Part shown: in pieces, positions 1 through 13,752 of the stretch | How positions within the stretch are numbered: the stretch's first letter is position 1 | Layout of the letters: each line of letters opens with the position of its first letter | From: Hyperoplus lanceolatus | Taxonomy: Eukaryota > Chordata > Actinopteri > Uranoscopiformes > Ammodytidae | Assembly (NCBI GenBank): GCA_026929865.2 | Contig: JAMBYZ020000037.1 | Location: 32,788 to 96,787 of the forward strand | DNA length: 64,000 nt | Direction: 5' to 3' | Program-made: the position numbers and the translations under genes | The notes under the pieces: generated by a model | Database searches by the model: none | What the model was told of the DNA's origin: nothing | The model's input: only the letters and a program-made list of their open reading frames with translations

Positions 1-340
1 TTTTATTCCAGAGTCATTCCACTCCAGCTTCATAGTCCACGACCCCTCGAGGCCACACAAAAAGTTTCAGGACATTCTGATGTGTAGTTTCAGAATAAAA
101 GCCCACTAGATATTGAAAATATGAGAGAAATTAGATATGATTTTGGATTCAATTTAAAAAAAAACGCCCTGTTATTCCAGAGTCATTCCACTCCAGGGTC
201 ATAGTTCACAACCCCATGAGGTCACCCAAGAAGTTTCAGGACATTCTGATGTGTAGTTTCAAAATAAAAGCCCACTAGATATTGAAAATATGAGAGAAAT
301 TAGATATGATTTTGGATTCAATTTTTAAAAAAACGCCCTG

Positions 341-509
341 TTATTCCAGAGTCATTCCACTCCACGGTCATAGTTCACGACCCCATGAAGCCACACAAAA
401 AGTTTCAGGATATTCTGATGTGTACTTTCAAAATAAAAGCCCACTTGATATTGAAAATATCAGAGAAATTAGATATGATTTTGGATTCAATTTTTAAAAA
501 AACGCCCTG
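341..509 (+). repeat. Variant monomer type with cttgatattg (reference copy)
   Basis: This monomer differs from its neighbours by ccatgaagcc, tgtactttc, cttgatattg and aaatatcag. The same type recurs in plus orientation near 1186, 7105, 8626 and 11840. It recurs in minus orientation just right of many inverted junctions (near 14,560, 18,640, 20,090, 21,770, 24,650, 25,230, 51,260, 58,150 and 60,860). It is a useful tracer of higher-order units and of the inverted copies. Confidence 0.85.
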
Positions 510-3500
510 TTATTCCAGAGTCATTCCACTCCAGGGTCATAGTTCACGACACCATGAGGCCACACAAAAAGTTTCAGGACATTCTGATGTGTAGTTTCAG
601 AATAAAAGCCCACTAGATATTGAAAATATGAGAAAAATTAGATATGATTTTGGATTCAATTTTAAAAAAAACGCCCTGTTATTCCAGAGTCATTCCACTC
701 CAGGGTCATAGTTCACAACCCCATGAGGTCCCCCAAGAAGTTTCAGGACATTCTGATGTGTAGTTTCAAAATAAAAGCCCACTAGATATTGAAAATATGA
801 GAGAAATTAGATATGATTTTGGATTCAATTTTTAAAAAAACACCATTTTATTCCAGAGTCATTCCACTCCAGCTTCATAGTCCACGACCCCTCGAGGCCA
901 CACAAAAAGTTTCAGGACATTCTGATGTGTAGTTTCAGAATAAAAGCCCACTAGATATTGCAAATATGAGAGAAATTAGATATGATTTTGGATTCAATTT
1001 AAAAAAAAACGCCCTGTTATTCCAGAGTCATTCCACTCCAGGGTCATAGTTCACAACCCCATGAGGTCACCCAAGAAGTTTCAGGACATTCTGATGTGTA
1101 GTTTCAAAATAAAAGCCCACTAGATATTGAAAATATGAGAGAAATTAGATATGATTTTGGATTCAATTTTTAAAAAAACGCCCTGTTATTCCAGAGTCAT
1201 TCCACTCCACGGTCATAGTTCACGACCCCATGAAGCCACACAAAAAGTTTCAGGATATTCTGATGTGTACTTTCAAATAAAAGCCCACTTGATATTGAAA
1301 ATATCAGAGAAATTAGATATGATTTTGGATTCAATTTTTAAAAAAACGCCCTGTTATTCCAGAGTCATTCCACTCCAGGGTCATAGTTCACAACCCCATG
1401 AGGTCACCCAAGAAGTTTCAGGACATTATGATGTGTAGTTTCAAAATAAAAGCCCACTAGATATTGAAAATATGAGAGAAATTAGATATGATTTTGGATT
1501 CAATTTTAAAAAAAACGCCCTGTTATTCCAGAGTCATTCCACTCCAGGGTCATAGTTCACGACCCCATGAGGCCACACAAAAAGTTTCAGGACATTCTGA
1601 TGTGTAGTTTCAGAATAAAAGCCCACTAGATATTGAAAATATGAGAGAAATTAGATATGATTTTGGATTCAATTTAAAAAAAAACGCCCTGTTATTCCAG
1701 AGTCATTCCACTCCAGGGTCATAGTTCACAACCCCATGAGGTCACCCAAGAAGTTTCAGGACATTCTGATGTGTAGTTTCAAAATAAAAGCCGACTAGAT
1801 ATTGAAAATATGAGAGAAATTAGATATGATTTTGGATTCAATTTAAAAAAATTGCCCTGTTATTCCAGAGTCATTCCACTCCAGGGTCATAGTTCACAAC
1901 CCCATGAGGTCCCCCAAGAACTTTCAGGACATGCTGATGTGTAGTTTCAAAATAAAAGCCCACTAGATATTGAAAATATGAGAGAAATTAGATATGATTT
2001 TGGATTAAATTTTTAAAAAAAACTCCCTGTTATTCCAGAGTCATTCCACTCCAGGGTCATAGTTCACGACCCCATGAGGCCACACAAAAAGTTTCAGGAC
2101 ATTCTGATGTGTAGTTTCAGAATAAAAGCCCACTAGATATTGAAAATATGAGAAAAATTAGATATGATTTTGGATTCAATTTAAAAAAAAACGCCCTGTT
2201 ATTCCAGAGTCATTCCACTCCAGGGTCATAGTCCACAACCCCATGAGGTCCCCCAAGAAGTTTCAGGACATTCTGATGTGTAGTTTCAAAATAAAAGCCC
2301 ACTAGATATTGAAAATATGAGAGAAATTAGATATGATTTTGGATTCAATTTTTAAAAAAACACCATTTTATTCCAGAGTCATTCCACTCCAGCTTCATAG
2401 TCCACGACCCCTCGAGGTCCACACAAAAAGTTTCAGGACATTCTGATGTGTAGTTTCAAAATTAAAGCGCACTAGATATTGAAAATATGAGAGAAATTAC
2501 ATATGATTTTGGATTACATTTTTTAATAAACGCCCTGTTATTCCAGAGTCATTCCACTCCAGGGTCATAGTTCACGACCCCATGAGGCCACACAAACAGT
2601 TTCAGGACATTCTGATGTGTAGTTTCAGAATAAAAGCCCACTAGATATTGAAAATATGAGAGAAATTAGATATGATTTTGGATTAAATTTTTAAAAAAAA
2701 CTCCCTGTTATTCCAGAGTCATTCCACTCCAGGGTCATAGTTCACAACCCCATGAGGTCACCCAAGAAGTTTCAGGACATTCTGATGTGTAGTTTCAAAA
2801 TAGAAGCCGACTAGATATTGAAAATATGAGAGAAATTAGATATGATTTTGGATTCAATTTAAAAAAAAACGCCCTGTTATTCCAGAGTCATTCCACTCCA
2901 GGGTCATAGTTCACAACCCCATGAGGTCCCCCAAGAACTTTCAGGACATTCTGATGTGTAGTTTCAAAATAAAAGCCCACTTGATATTGAAAATATGAGA
3001 GAAATTAGATATGATTTTGGATTAAATTTTTAAAAAAAACTCCCTGTTATTCCAGAGTCATTCCACTCCAGGGTCATAGTTCACGACCCCATGAGGCCAC
3101 ACAAAAAGTTTCAGGACATTCTGATGTGTAGTTTCAGAATAAAAGCCCACTAGATATTGAAAATATGAGAGAAATTAGATATGATTTTGGATTCAATTTA
3201 AAAAAAAACGCCCTGTCATTCCAGAGTCATTCCACTCCAGGGTCATAGTCCACAACCCCATGAGGTCCCCCAAGAAGTTTCAGGACATTCTGATGTGTAG
3301 TTTCAAAATAAAAGCCCACTAGATATTGAAAATATGAGAGAAATTAGATATGATTTTGGATTCAATTTTTAAAAAAACACCATTTTATTCCAGAGTCATT
3401 CCACTCCAGGGTCATAGTCCACGACCCCATGAGGCCACACAAAAAGTTTCAGGACATTCTGATGTGTAGTTTCAAAATTAAAGCCCACTAGATATTGAAA

Positions 3501-4744
3501 ATATGAGAGAAATTACATATGATTTTGGATTCAATTTTTTAATAAACGCCCTGTTATTCCAGAGTCATTCCACTCCAGGGTCATAGTTCACGACCCCATG
3601 AGGCCACACAAAAAGTTTCAGGACATTCTGATGTGTAGTTTCAGAATAAAAGCCCACTAGATATTGCAAATATGAGAGAAATTAGATATGATTTTGGATT
3701 CAATTTAAAAAAAAAACGCCCTGTTATTCCAGAGTCATTCCACTCCAGGGTCATAGTTCACAACCCCATGAGGTCACCCAAGAAGTTTCAGGACATTCTG
3801 ATGTGTAGTTTCAAAATAAAAGCCCACTAGATATTGAAAATATGAGAGAAATTAGATATGATTTTGGATTCAATTTTTAAAAAAACGCCCTGTTATTCCA
3901 GAGTCATTCCACTCCAGGGTCATAGTTCACGACCCCATGAGGCCACACAAAAATTTTCAGGACATTCTGATGTGTACTTTCAAAATAAAAGCCCACTAGA
4001 TATTGAAAATATGAGAGAAATTAGATATGATTTTGGATTCAATTTTTTAAAAAAACGCCCTGTTATTCCAGAGTCATTCCACTCCAGGGTCATAGTTCAC
4101 AACCCCATGAGGGCACCCAAGAAGTTTCAGGACATTCTGATGTGTAGTTTCAGAATAAAAGCCCACTAGATATTGAAAATATGAGAGAAATTAGATATGA
4201 TTTTGGATTAAATTTAAAAAAAAACGCCCTGTTATTCCAGAGTCATTCCACTCCAGGGTCATAGTTCACAACCCCATGAGGTCACCCAAGAAGTTTCAGG
4301 ACATTCTGATGTGTAGTTTCAAAATAAAAGCCCACTAGATATTGAAAATATGAGAGAAATTAGATATGATTTTGGATTCAATTTAAAAAAAACGCCCTGT
4401 TATTCCAGAGTCATTCCACTCCAGGGTCATAGTTCACGACCCCATGAGGCCACACAAACAGTTTCAGGACATTCTGATGTGTAGTTTCAGAATAAAAGCC
4501 CACTAGATATTGAAAATATGAGAGAAATTAGATATGATTTTGGATTCAATTTAAAAAAAAACGCCCTGTTATTCCAGAGTCATTCCACTCCAGGGTCATA
4601 GTTCACAACCCCATGAGGTCCCCCAAGAAGTTTCAGGACATTCTGATGTGTAGTTTCAAAATAAAAGCCCACTAGATATTGAAAATATGAGAGAAATTAG
4701 ATATGATTTTGGATTAAATTTTAAAAAAAACGCCCTGTTATTCC

Positions 4745-7270
4745 AGAGTCATTCCACTCCAGGGTCATAGTTCACGACCCCATGAGGCCACACAAGAAGA
4801 TTCAGGACATTCTGATGTGTAGTTTCAGAATAAAAGCCCACTAGATATTGATAATATGAGAGAAATTAGATATGATTTTGGATTCAATTATAAAAAAAAA
4901 CGCCCTGTTATTCCAGAGTCATTCCACTCCAGGGTCATAGTTCACAACCCCATGAGGTCCCCCAAGAACTTTCAGGACATTCTGATGTGTAGTTTCAAAA
5001 TAAAAGCCCACTAGATATTGAAAATATGAGAGAAATTAGATATGATTTTGGATTCAATTTAAAAAAAAACGCCCTGTTATTCCAGAGTCATTCCACTCCA
5101 GGGTCATAGTTCACGACCCCATGAGGTCCCCCAAAAAGTTTCAGGACATTCTGATGTGTAGTTTCAAAATAAAAGCCCACTAGATATTGAAAATATGAGA
5201 GAAATTAGATATGATTTTGGATTCAATTTAAAAAAAAACGCCCTGTTATTCCAGAGTCATTCCACTCCAGGGTCATAGTTCACAACCCCATGAGGTCCCC
5301 CAAGAACTTTCAGGACATTCTGATGTGTAGTTTCAAAATAAAAGCCCACTATATATTTAAAATATGAGAGAAATTAGATATGATTTTGGATTCAATTAAA
5401 AAAAAAACGCCCTGTTATTCCAGAGTCATTCCACTCCAGGGTCATAGTCCACAACGCCATGAGGTCCCCCAAGAAGTTTCAGGACATTCTGATGTGTAGT
5501 TTCAAAATAAAAGCCCACTAGATATTGAAAATATGAGAGAAATTAGATATGATTTTGGATTCAATTTTTAAAAAAACACCATTTTATTCCAGAGTCATTC
5601 CACTCCAGCTTCATAGTCCACGACCCCTCGAGGTCCACAAAAAGTTTCAGGACATTCTGATGTGTAGTTTCAAAATTAAAGCGCACTAGATATTGAAAAT
5701 ATGAGAGAAATTACATATGATTTTGGATTACATTTTTTAATAAACGCCCTGTTATTCCAGAGTCATTCCACTCCAGGGTCATAGTTCACGACCCCATGAG
5801 GCCACACAAACAGTTTCAGGACATTCTGATGTGTAGTTTCAGAATAAAAGCCCACTAGATATTGAAAATATGAGAGATATTAGATATGATTTTGGATTAA
5901 ATTTTTAAAAAAACTCCCTGTTATTCCAGAGTCATTCCACTCCAGGGTCATCGTTCACAACCCCATGAGGTCACCCAAGAAGTTTCAGGACATTCTGATG
6001 TGTAGTTTCAAAATAAAAGCCGACTAGATATTGAAAATATGAGAGAAATTAGATATGATTTTGGATTCAGTTTAAAAAAAAACGCCCTGTTATTCCAGAG
6101 TCATTCCACTCCAGGGTCATAGTTCACAACCCCATGAGGTCCCCCAAGAACTTTCAGGACATTCTGATGTGTAGTTTCAAAATAAAAGCCCACTAGATAT
6201 TGAAAATATGAGAGAAATTAGATATGATTTTGGATTAAATTTTTAAAAAAACTCCCTGTTATTGCAGAGTCATTCCACTCCAGGGTCATAGTTCACGACC
6301 CCATGAGGCCACACAAAAAGTTTCAGGACATTCTGATGTGTAGTTTCAGAATAAAAGCCCACTAGATATTGAAAATATGAGAAAAATTAGATATGATTTT
6401 GGATTCAATTTAAAAAAAAACGCCCTGTTATTCCAGAGTCATTCCACTCCAGGGTCATAGTCAACAACCCCATGAGGTCCCCCAAGAAGTTTCAGGACAT
6501 TCTGATGTGTAGTTTCAAAATAAAAGCCCACTAGATATTGAAAATATGAGAGAAATTAGATATGATTTTGGATTCAATTTTTAAAAAAACACCATTTTAT
6601 TCCAGAGTCATTCCACTCCAGCTTCATAGTCCACGACCCCTCGAGGGCCACACAAAAAGTTTCAGGACATTCTGATGTGTAGTTTCAAAATTAAAGCGCA
6701 CTAGATATTGAAAATATGAGAGAAATTAGATATGATTTTGGATTACATTTTTTAATAAACGCCCTGTTATTCCAGAGTCATTCCACTCCAGGGTCATAGT
6801 TCACGACCCCATGAGGCCACACAAACAGTTTCAGGACATTCTGATGTGTAGTTTCAGAATAAAAGCCCACTAGATATTGCAAATATGAGAGAAATTAGAT
6901 ATGATTTTGGATTCAATTTAAAAAAAAACGCCCTGTTATTCCAGAGTCATTCCACTCCAGGGTCATAGTTCACAACCCCATGAGGTCACCCAAGAAGTTT
7001 CAGGACATTCTGATGTGTAGTTTCAAAATAAAAGCCCACTAGATATTGAAAATATGAGAGAAATTAGATATGATTTTGGATTCAATTTTTAAAAAAACGC
7101 CCTGTTATTCCAGAGTCATTCCACTCCAGGGTCATAGTTCACGGCCCCATGAAGCCACACAAAAAGTTTCAGGATATTCTGATGTGTACTTTCAAAATAA
7201 AAGCCCACTTGATATTGAAAATATCAGAGAAATTAGATATGATTTTGGATTCAATTTTAAAAAAAACGCC
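4745..7270 (+). repeat. Higher-order unit, copy 1 (duplicated at 9.48-12.0 kb)
   Basis: This 2.5-kb stretch reappears about 4,735 bp downstream (28 monomers). Rare variants are shared in the same order: acaagaagattcagg (4794 and about 9525), atatttaaaatatg (about 5352 and 10,088), acaacgcc (about 5451 and 10,186), CTCGAG (5627 and 10,361), gagagatatt (about 5873 and 10,608), tagtcaacaacccc (about 6459 and 11,195) and CTCGAG (6640 and 11,376). Unequal exchange of a multi-kilobase block is the simplest explanation. Confidence 0.85.
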
Positions 7271-8429
7271 CTGTTATTCCAGAGTCATTCCACTCCAGGG
7301 TCATAGTTCCGCACCCCATGAGGCCACACAAAAAGTTTCAGGACATTCTGATGTGTAGTTTCAAAATAAAAGCCCACTAGATATTGAAAATATGAGAGAA
7401 ATTAGATATGATTTTGGATTAAATTTTTAAAAAAACGCCCTGTTATTCCAGAGTCATTCCACTCCAGGGTCATAGTTCACGACCCCATGAGGCCACACAA
7501 AAAGTTTCAGGACATTCTGATGTGTAGTTTCAGAATCAAAGCCCACTAGATATTGAAAATATGAGAGAAATTAGATATGATTTTGGATTAAATTTTAAAA
7601 AAAACGCCCTGTTATTCCAGAGTCATTCCACTCCAGGGTCATAGTTCACAACGCCATGAGGTCCCCCAAGAAGTTTCAGGACATTCTGATGTGTAGTTTC
7701 AAAATAAAAGCCGACTAGATATTGAAAATATGAGAGAAATTAGATATGATTTTGGATTCAATTTAAAAAAAAACGCCCTGTTATTCCAGAGTCATTCCAC
7801 TCCAGGGTCATAGTTCACAACCCCATGAGGTCCCCCAAGAACTTTCAGGACATTCTGATGTGTAGTTTCAAAATAAAAGCCCACTAGATATTGAAAATAT
7901 GAGAGAAATTAGATATGATTTTGGATTAAATTTTTAAAAAAACTCCCTGTTATTCCAGAGTCATTCCACTCCAGGGTCATAGTTCACGACCCCATGAGGC
8001 CAAACAAAAAGTTTCAGGACATTCTGATGTGTAGTTTCAGAATAAAAGCCCACTAGATATTGAAAATATGAGAGCAATTAGATATGATTTTGGATTCAAT
8101 TTAAAAAAAAACGCCCTGTTATTCCAGAGTCATTCCACTCCAGGGTCATAGTCCACAACCCCATGAGGTCCCCCAACAAGTTTCAGGACATTCTGATGTG
8201 TAGTTTCAAAATAAAAGCCCACTAGATATTGAAAATATGAGAGAAATTAGATATGATTTTGGATTCAATTTTTAAAAAAACACCATTTTATTCCAGAGTC
8301 ATTCCACTCCAGCTTCATAGTCCACGACCCCTCGAGGCCACACAAAAAGTTTCAGGACATTCTGATGTGTAGTTTCAGAATAAAAGCCCACTAGATATTG
8401 CAAATATGAGAGAAATTAGATATGATTTT

Positions 8430-9480
8430 TGATTCAATTTAAAAAAAAACGCCATGTTATTCCAGAGTCATTCCACTCCAGGGTCATAGTTCACAACCCC
8501 ATGAGGTCACCCAAGAAGTTTCAGGACATTCTGATGTGTAGTTTCAAAATAAAAGCCCACTAGATATTGAAAATATGAGAGAAATTAGATATGATTTTGG
8601 ATTCAATTTTTAAAAAAACGCCCTGTTATTCCAGAGTCATTCCACTCCACGGTCATAGTTCACGACCCCATGAAGCCACACAAAAAGTTTCAGGATATTC
8701 TGATGTGTACTTTCAAAATAAAAGCCCACTTGATATTGAAAATATCAGAGAAATTAGATATGATTTTGGATTCAATTTTTAAAAAAACGCCCTGTTATTC
8801 CAGAGTCATTCCACTCCAGGGTCATAGTTCACGACCCCATGAGGCCACACAAAAAGTTTCAGGACATTCTGATGTGTAGTTTCAGAATAAAAGCCCACTA
8901 GATATTGAAAATATGAGAGAAATTAGATATGATTTTGGATTAAATTTTTAAAAAAACGCCCTGTTATTCCAGAGTCATTCCACTCCAGCGTCATAGTCCA
9001 CGACCCCTCGAGGCCACACAAAAAGTTTCAGGACATTCTGATGTGTAGTTTCAAAATTAAAGCGCACTAGATATTGAAAATATGAGAGAAATTACATATG
9101 ATTTTGGATTAAATTTTTAAAAAAACGCCCTGTTATTCCAGAGTCATTCCACTCCAGGGTCATAGTTCACGACCCCATGAGGCCACACAAACAGTTTCAG
9201 GACATTCTGATGTGTAGTTTCAGAATCAAAGCCCACTAGATATTGAAAATATGAGAGAAATTAGATATGATTTTGGATTAATTTAAAAAAAAACGCCCTG
9301 TTATTCCAGAGTCATTCCACTCCAGGGTCATAGTTCACAACCCCATGAGGTCACCCAAGAAGTTTCAGGACATTCTGATGTGTAGTTTCAAAATAAAAGC
9401 CCGCTAGATATTGAAAATATGAGAGAAATTAGATATGATTTTGGATTCAATTTTAAAAAAAACGCCCTGTTATTCCAGAG
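8430..9480 (+). repeat. Segmental duplicate shared with 11.64-12.70 kb
   Basis: This stretch shares an ordered set of rare variants with sequence about 3,214 bp downstream (19 monomers): the cttgatattg monomer (8591 and 11,805), ctccagcgtcatag (about 8991 and 12,199), CTCGAG (9007 and 12,220), tttcagaatcaaagcc (about 9219 and 12,432) and the shortened ggattaattt (about 9273 and 12,487). The left part, about 8,221-8,700, also matches 781-1,260 almost base for base. Confidence 0.82.
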
Positions 9481-12005
9481 TCATTCCACTCCAGGGTCAT
9501 AATTCACAACCCCATGAGGTCACACAAGAAGATTCAGGACATTCTGATGTGTAGTTTTAGAATAAAAGCCCACTAGATATTGAAAATATGAGAGAAATTA
9601 GATATGATTTTGGATTCAATTAAAAAAAAAAAACGCCCTGTTATTCCAGAGTCATTCCACTCCAGGGTCATAGTTCACAACCCCATGAGGTCCCCCAAGA
9701 ACTTTCAGGACATTCTGATGTGTAGTTTCAAAATAAAAGCCCACTAGATATTGAAAATATGAGAGAAATTAGATATGATTTTGGATCCAATTTAAAAAAA
9801 AACGCCCTGTTATTCCAGAGTCATTCCACTCCAGGGTCATAGTTCACAACCCCATGAGGTCCCCCAAGAAGTTTCAGGACATTCTGATGTGTAGTTTCAA
9901 AATAAAAGCCCACTAGATATTGAAAATATGAGAGAAATTAGATATGATTTTGGATTCAATTTAAAAAAAAACGCCCTGTTATTCCAGAGTCATTCCACTC
10001 CAGGGTCATAGTTCACAACCCCATGAGGTCCCCCAAGAACTTTCAGGACATTCTGATGTGTAGTTTTAGAATAAAAGCCCACTAGATATTTAAAATATGA
10101 GAGAAATTAGATATGATTTTGGATTCAATTAAAAAAAAAAACGCCCTGTTATTCCAGAGTCATTCCACTCCAGGGTCATAGTCCACAACGCCATGAGGTC
10201 CCCCAAGAAGTTTCAGGACATTCTGATGTGTAGTTTCAAAATAAAAGCCCACTAGATATTGAAAATATGAGAGAAATTAGATATGATTTTGGATTCAATT
10301 TTTAAAAAAACACCATTTTATTCCAGAGTCATTCCACTCCAGCTTCATAGTCCACGACCCCTCGAGGCCACACAAAAAGTTTCAGGACATTCTGATGTGT
10401 AGTTTCAAAATTAAAGCGCACTAGATATTGAAAATATGAGAGAAATTACATATGATTTTGGATTACATTTTTTAATAAACGCCCTGTTATTCCAGAGTCA
10501 TTCCACTCCAGGGTCATAGTTCACGACCCCATGAGGCCACACAAACAGTTTCAGGACATTCTGATGTGTAGTTTCAGAATAAAAGCCCACTAGATATTGA
10601 AAATATGAGAGATATTAGATATGATTTTGGATTAAATTTTTAAAAAAAACTCCCTGTTATTCCAGAGTCATTCCACTCCAGGGTCATAGTTCACAACCCC
10701 ATGAGGTCACCCAAGAAGTTTCAGGACATTCTGATGTGTAGTTTCAAAATAAAAGCCGACTAGATATTGAAAATATGAGAGAAATTAGATATGATTTTGG
10801 ATTCAGTTTAAAAAAAAACGCCCTGTTATTCCAGAGTCATTCCACTCCAGGGTCATAGTTCACAACCCCATGAGGTCCCCCAAGAACTTTCAGGACATTC
10901 TGATGTGTAGTTTCAAAATAAAAGCCCACTAGATATTGAAAATATGAGAGAAATTAGATATGATTTTGGATTAAATTTTTAAAAAAACTCCCTGTTATTC
11001 CAGAGTCATTCCACTCCAGGGTCATAGTTCACGACCCCATGAGGCCACACAAAAAGTTTCAGGACATTCTGATGTGTAGTTTCAGAATAAAAGCCCACTA
11101 GATATTGAAAATATGAGAAAAATTAGATATGATTTTGGATTCAATTTAAAAAAAAACGCCCTGTTATTCCAGAGTCATTCCACTCCAGGGTCATAGTCAA
11201 CAACCCCATGAGGTCCCCCAAGAAGTTTCAGGACATTCTGATGTGTAGTTTCAAAATAAAAGCCCACTAGATATTGAAAATATGAGAGAAATTAGATATG
11301 ATTTTGGATTCAATTTTTAAAAAAACACCATTTTATTCCAGAGTCATTCCACTCCAGCTTCATAGTCCACGACCCCTCGAGGCCACACAAAAAGTTTCAG
11401 GACATTCTGATGTGTAGTTTCAAAATTAAAGCGCACTAGATATTGAAAATATGAGAGAAATTAGATATGATTTTGGATTACATTTTTTAATAAACGCCCT
11501 GTTATTCCAGAGTCATTCCACTCCAGGGTCATAGTTCACGACCCCATGAGGCCACACAAACAGTTTCAGGACATTCTGATGTGTAGTTTCAGAATAAAAG
11601 CCCACTAGATATTGCAAATATGAGAGAAATTAGATATGATTTTGGATTCAATTTAAAAAAAAACGCCCTGTTATTCCAGAGTCATTCCACTCCAGGGTCA
11701 TAGTTCACAACCCCATGAGGTCACCCAAGAAGTTTCAGGACATTCTGATGTGTAGTTTCAAAATAAAAGCCCACTAGATATTGAAAATATGAGAGAAATT
11801 AGATATGATTTTGGATTCAATTTTTAAAAAAACGCCCTGTTATTCCAGAGTCATTCCACTCCAGGGTCATAGTTCACGACCCCATGAAGCCACACAAAAA
11901 GTTTCAGGATATTCTGATGTGTACTTTCAAAATAAAAGCCCACTTGATATTGAAAATATCAGAGAAATTAGATATGATTTTGGATTCAATTTTTAAAAAA
12001 ACGCC
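9480..12005 (+). repeat. Higher-order unit, copy 2 (duplicate of 4.75-7.27 kb)
   Basis: This is the second copy of the 2.5-kb unit, offset about 4,735 bp from the first. The two differ at scattered bases and by A-tract length. Its last part, from about 11,640, also belongs to a second duplication shared with 8.43-9.48 kb, so duplicated blocks overlap. Confidence 0.85.
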
Positions 12006-13189
12006 CTGTTATTCCAGAGTCATTCCACTCCAGGGTCATAGTTCACGACCCCATGAGGCCACACAAAAAGTTTCAGGACATTCTGATGTGTAGTTTCAGA
12101 ATAAAAGCCCACTAGATATTGAAAATATGAGAGAAATTAGATATGATTTTGGATTAAATTTTAAAAAAACGCCCTGTTATTCCAGAGTCATTCCACTCCA
12201 GCGTCATAGTCCACGACCCCTCGAGGCCACACAAAAAGTTTCAGGACATTCTGATGTGTAGTTTCAAAATTAAAGCGCACTAGATATTGAAAATATGAGA
12301 GAAATTACATATGATTTTGGATTAAATTTTTAAAAGAACGCCCTGTTATTCCAGAGTCATTCCACTCCAGGGTCATAGTTCACGACCCCATGAGGCCACA
12401 CAAACAGTTTCAGGACATTCTGATGTGTAGTTTCAGAATCAAAGCCCACTAGATATTGAAAATATGAGAGAAATTAGATATGATTTTGGATTAATTTTAA
12501 AAAAAACGCCCTGTTATTCCAGAGTCATTCCACTCCAGGGTCATAGTTCACAACCCCATGAGGTCACCCAAGAAGTTTCAGGACATTCTGATGTGTAGTT
12601 TCAAAATAAAAGCCCACTAGATATTGAAAATATGAGAGAAATTAGATATGATTTTGGATTCAATTTAAAAAAAAACGCCCTGTTATTCCAGAGTCATTCC
12701 ACTCCAGGGTCATAGTTCACAACCCCATGAGGTCACCCAAGAAGTTTCAGGACATTCTGATGTGTAGTTTCAAAATAAAAGCCCACTAGATATTGAAAAT
12801 ATGAGAGAAATTAGATATGATTTTGGATTCAATTTAAAAAAAAATGCCCTGTTATTCCAGAGTCATTCCACTCCAGGGTCATAGTTCACGACCCCATGAG
12901 GCCACAAAAAAAATTTCAGGACATTCTGATGTGTAGTTTCAGAGTAAAAGCCCACTAGATATTGAAAATATGAGAAAAATTAGATATGATTTTGGATTCA
13001 ATTTAAAAAAAAACGCCCTGTTATTCCAGAGTCATTCCACTCCAGGGTCATAGTTCACAACCCCATGAGGTCCCCCAAGAAGTTTCAGGACATTCTGATG
13101 TGTAGTTTCAAAATAAAAGCCCACTAGATATTGAAAATATGTGAGAAATTACATATGATTTTGGATTAAATTTAAAAAAAAACGCCCTG

Positions 13190-13752
13190 TTATTCCAGAG
13201 TCATTCCACTGCAGGGTCATAATTCACAACCCCATGAGGTCACACAAGAAGATTCAGGACATTCTGATGTGTAGTTTTAGAATAAAAGCCCACTAGATAT
13301 TGAAAATATGAGAGAAATTAGATATGATTTTGGATTCAATTAAAAAAAAAAAAACCCCCTTTATTCCAGAGTCATTCCACTCCAGGGTCATAGTTCACAA
13401 CCCCATGAGGTCCCCCAAGACTTTCAGGACATTCTGATGTTTAGTTTCAAAATAAAAGCCCACTAGATATTGAAAATATGAGAGAAATTAGATATGATTT
13501 TGGATCCAATTTAAAAAAAAACGCCCTGTTATTCCAGAGTCATTCCACTCCAGGGTCATAGTTCACAACCCCATGAGGTCCCCCAAGAACTTTCAGGACA
13601 TTCTGATGTTTAGTTTCAAAATAAAAGCCCACTAGATATTGAAAATATGAGAGAAATTAGATATGATTTTGGATCCAATTTAAAAAAAAACGCCCTGTTA
13701 TTCCAGAGTCATTCAACTCCAGGGTCAAAGTTCACAACCCCATGAGGTCACC
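13190..13752 (+). repeat. Plus monomers leading into the first inversion
   Basis: The monomer at about 13,190-13,360 carries ccactgcagggtcataattc and cacacaagaagattcagg. These are exactly the variants seen reverse-complemented immediately right of the junction, and right of every later junction B. The last monomer before the junction has cattcaactcc and gggtcaaagttcac, which also mark every fold-back cassette. The breakpoint sequence is thus built from local plus-block monomer types. Confidence 0.8.

Noticed and set aside
306..594. Recurring open frames of 60-130 codons (for example 306-497, 1151-1438, 3858-4169, 14,447-14,752, 31,145-31,531 and 62,546-62,860) encoding near-identical peptides
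   Set aside because: They are translations of the satellite itself, occur in several frames of the same repeats, end at random stops, and the 169-bp period shifts the frame at each monomer. No domain or conserved start context is seen.
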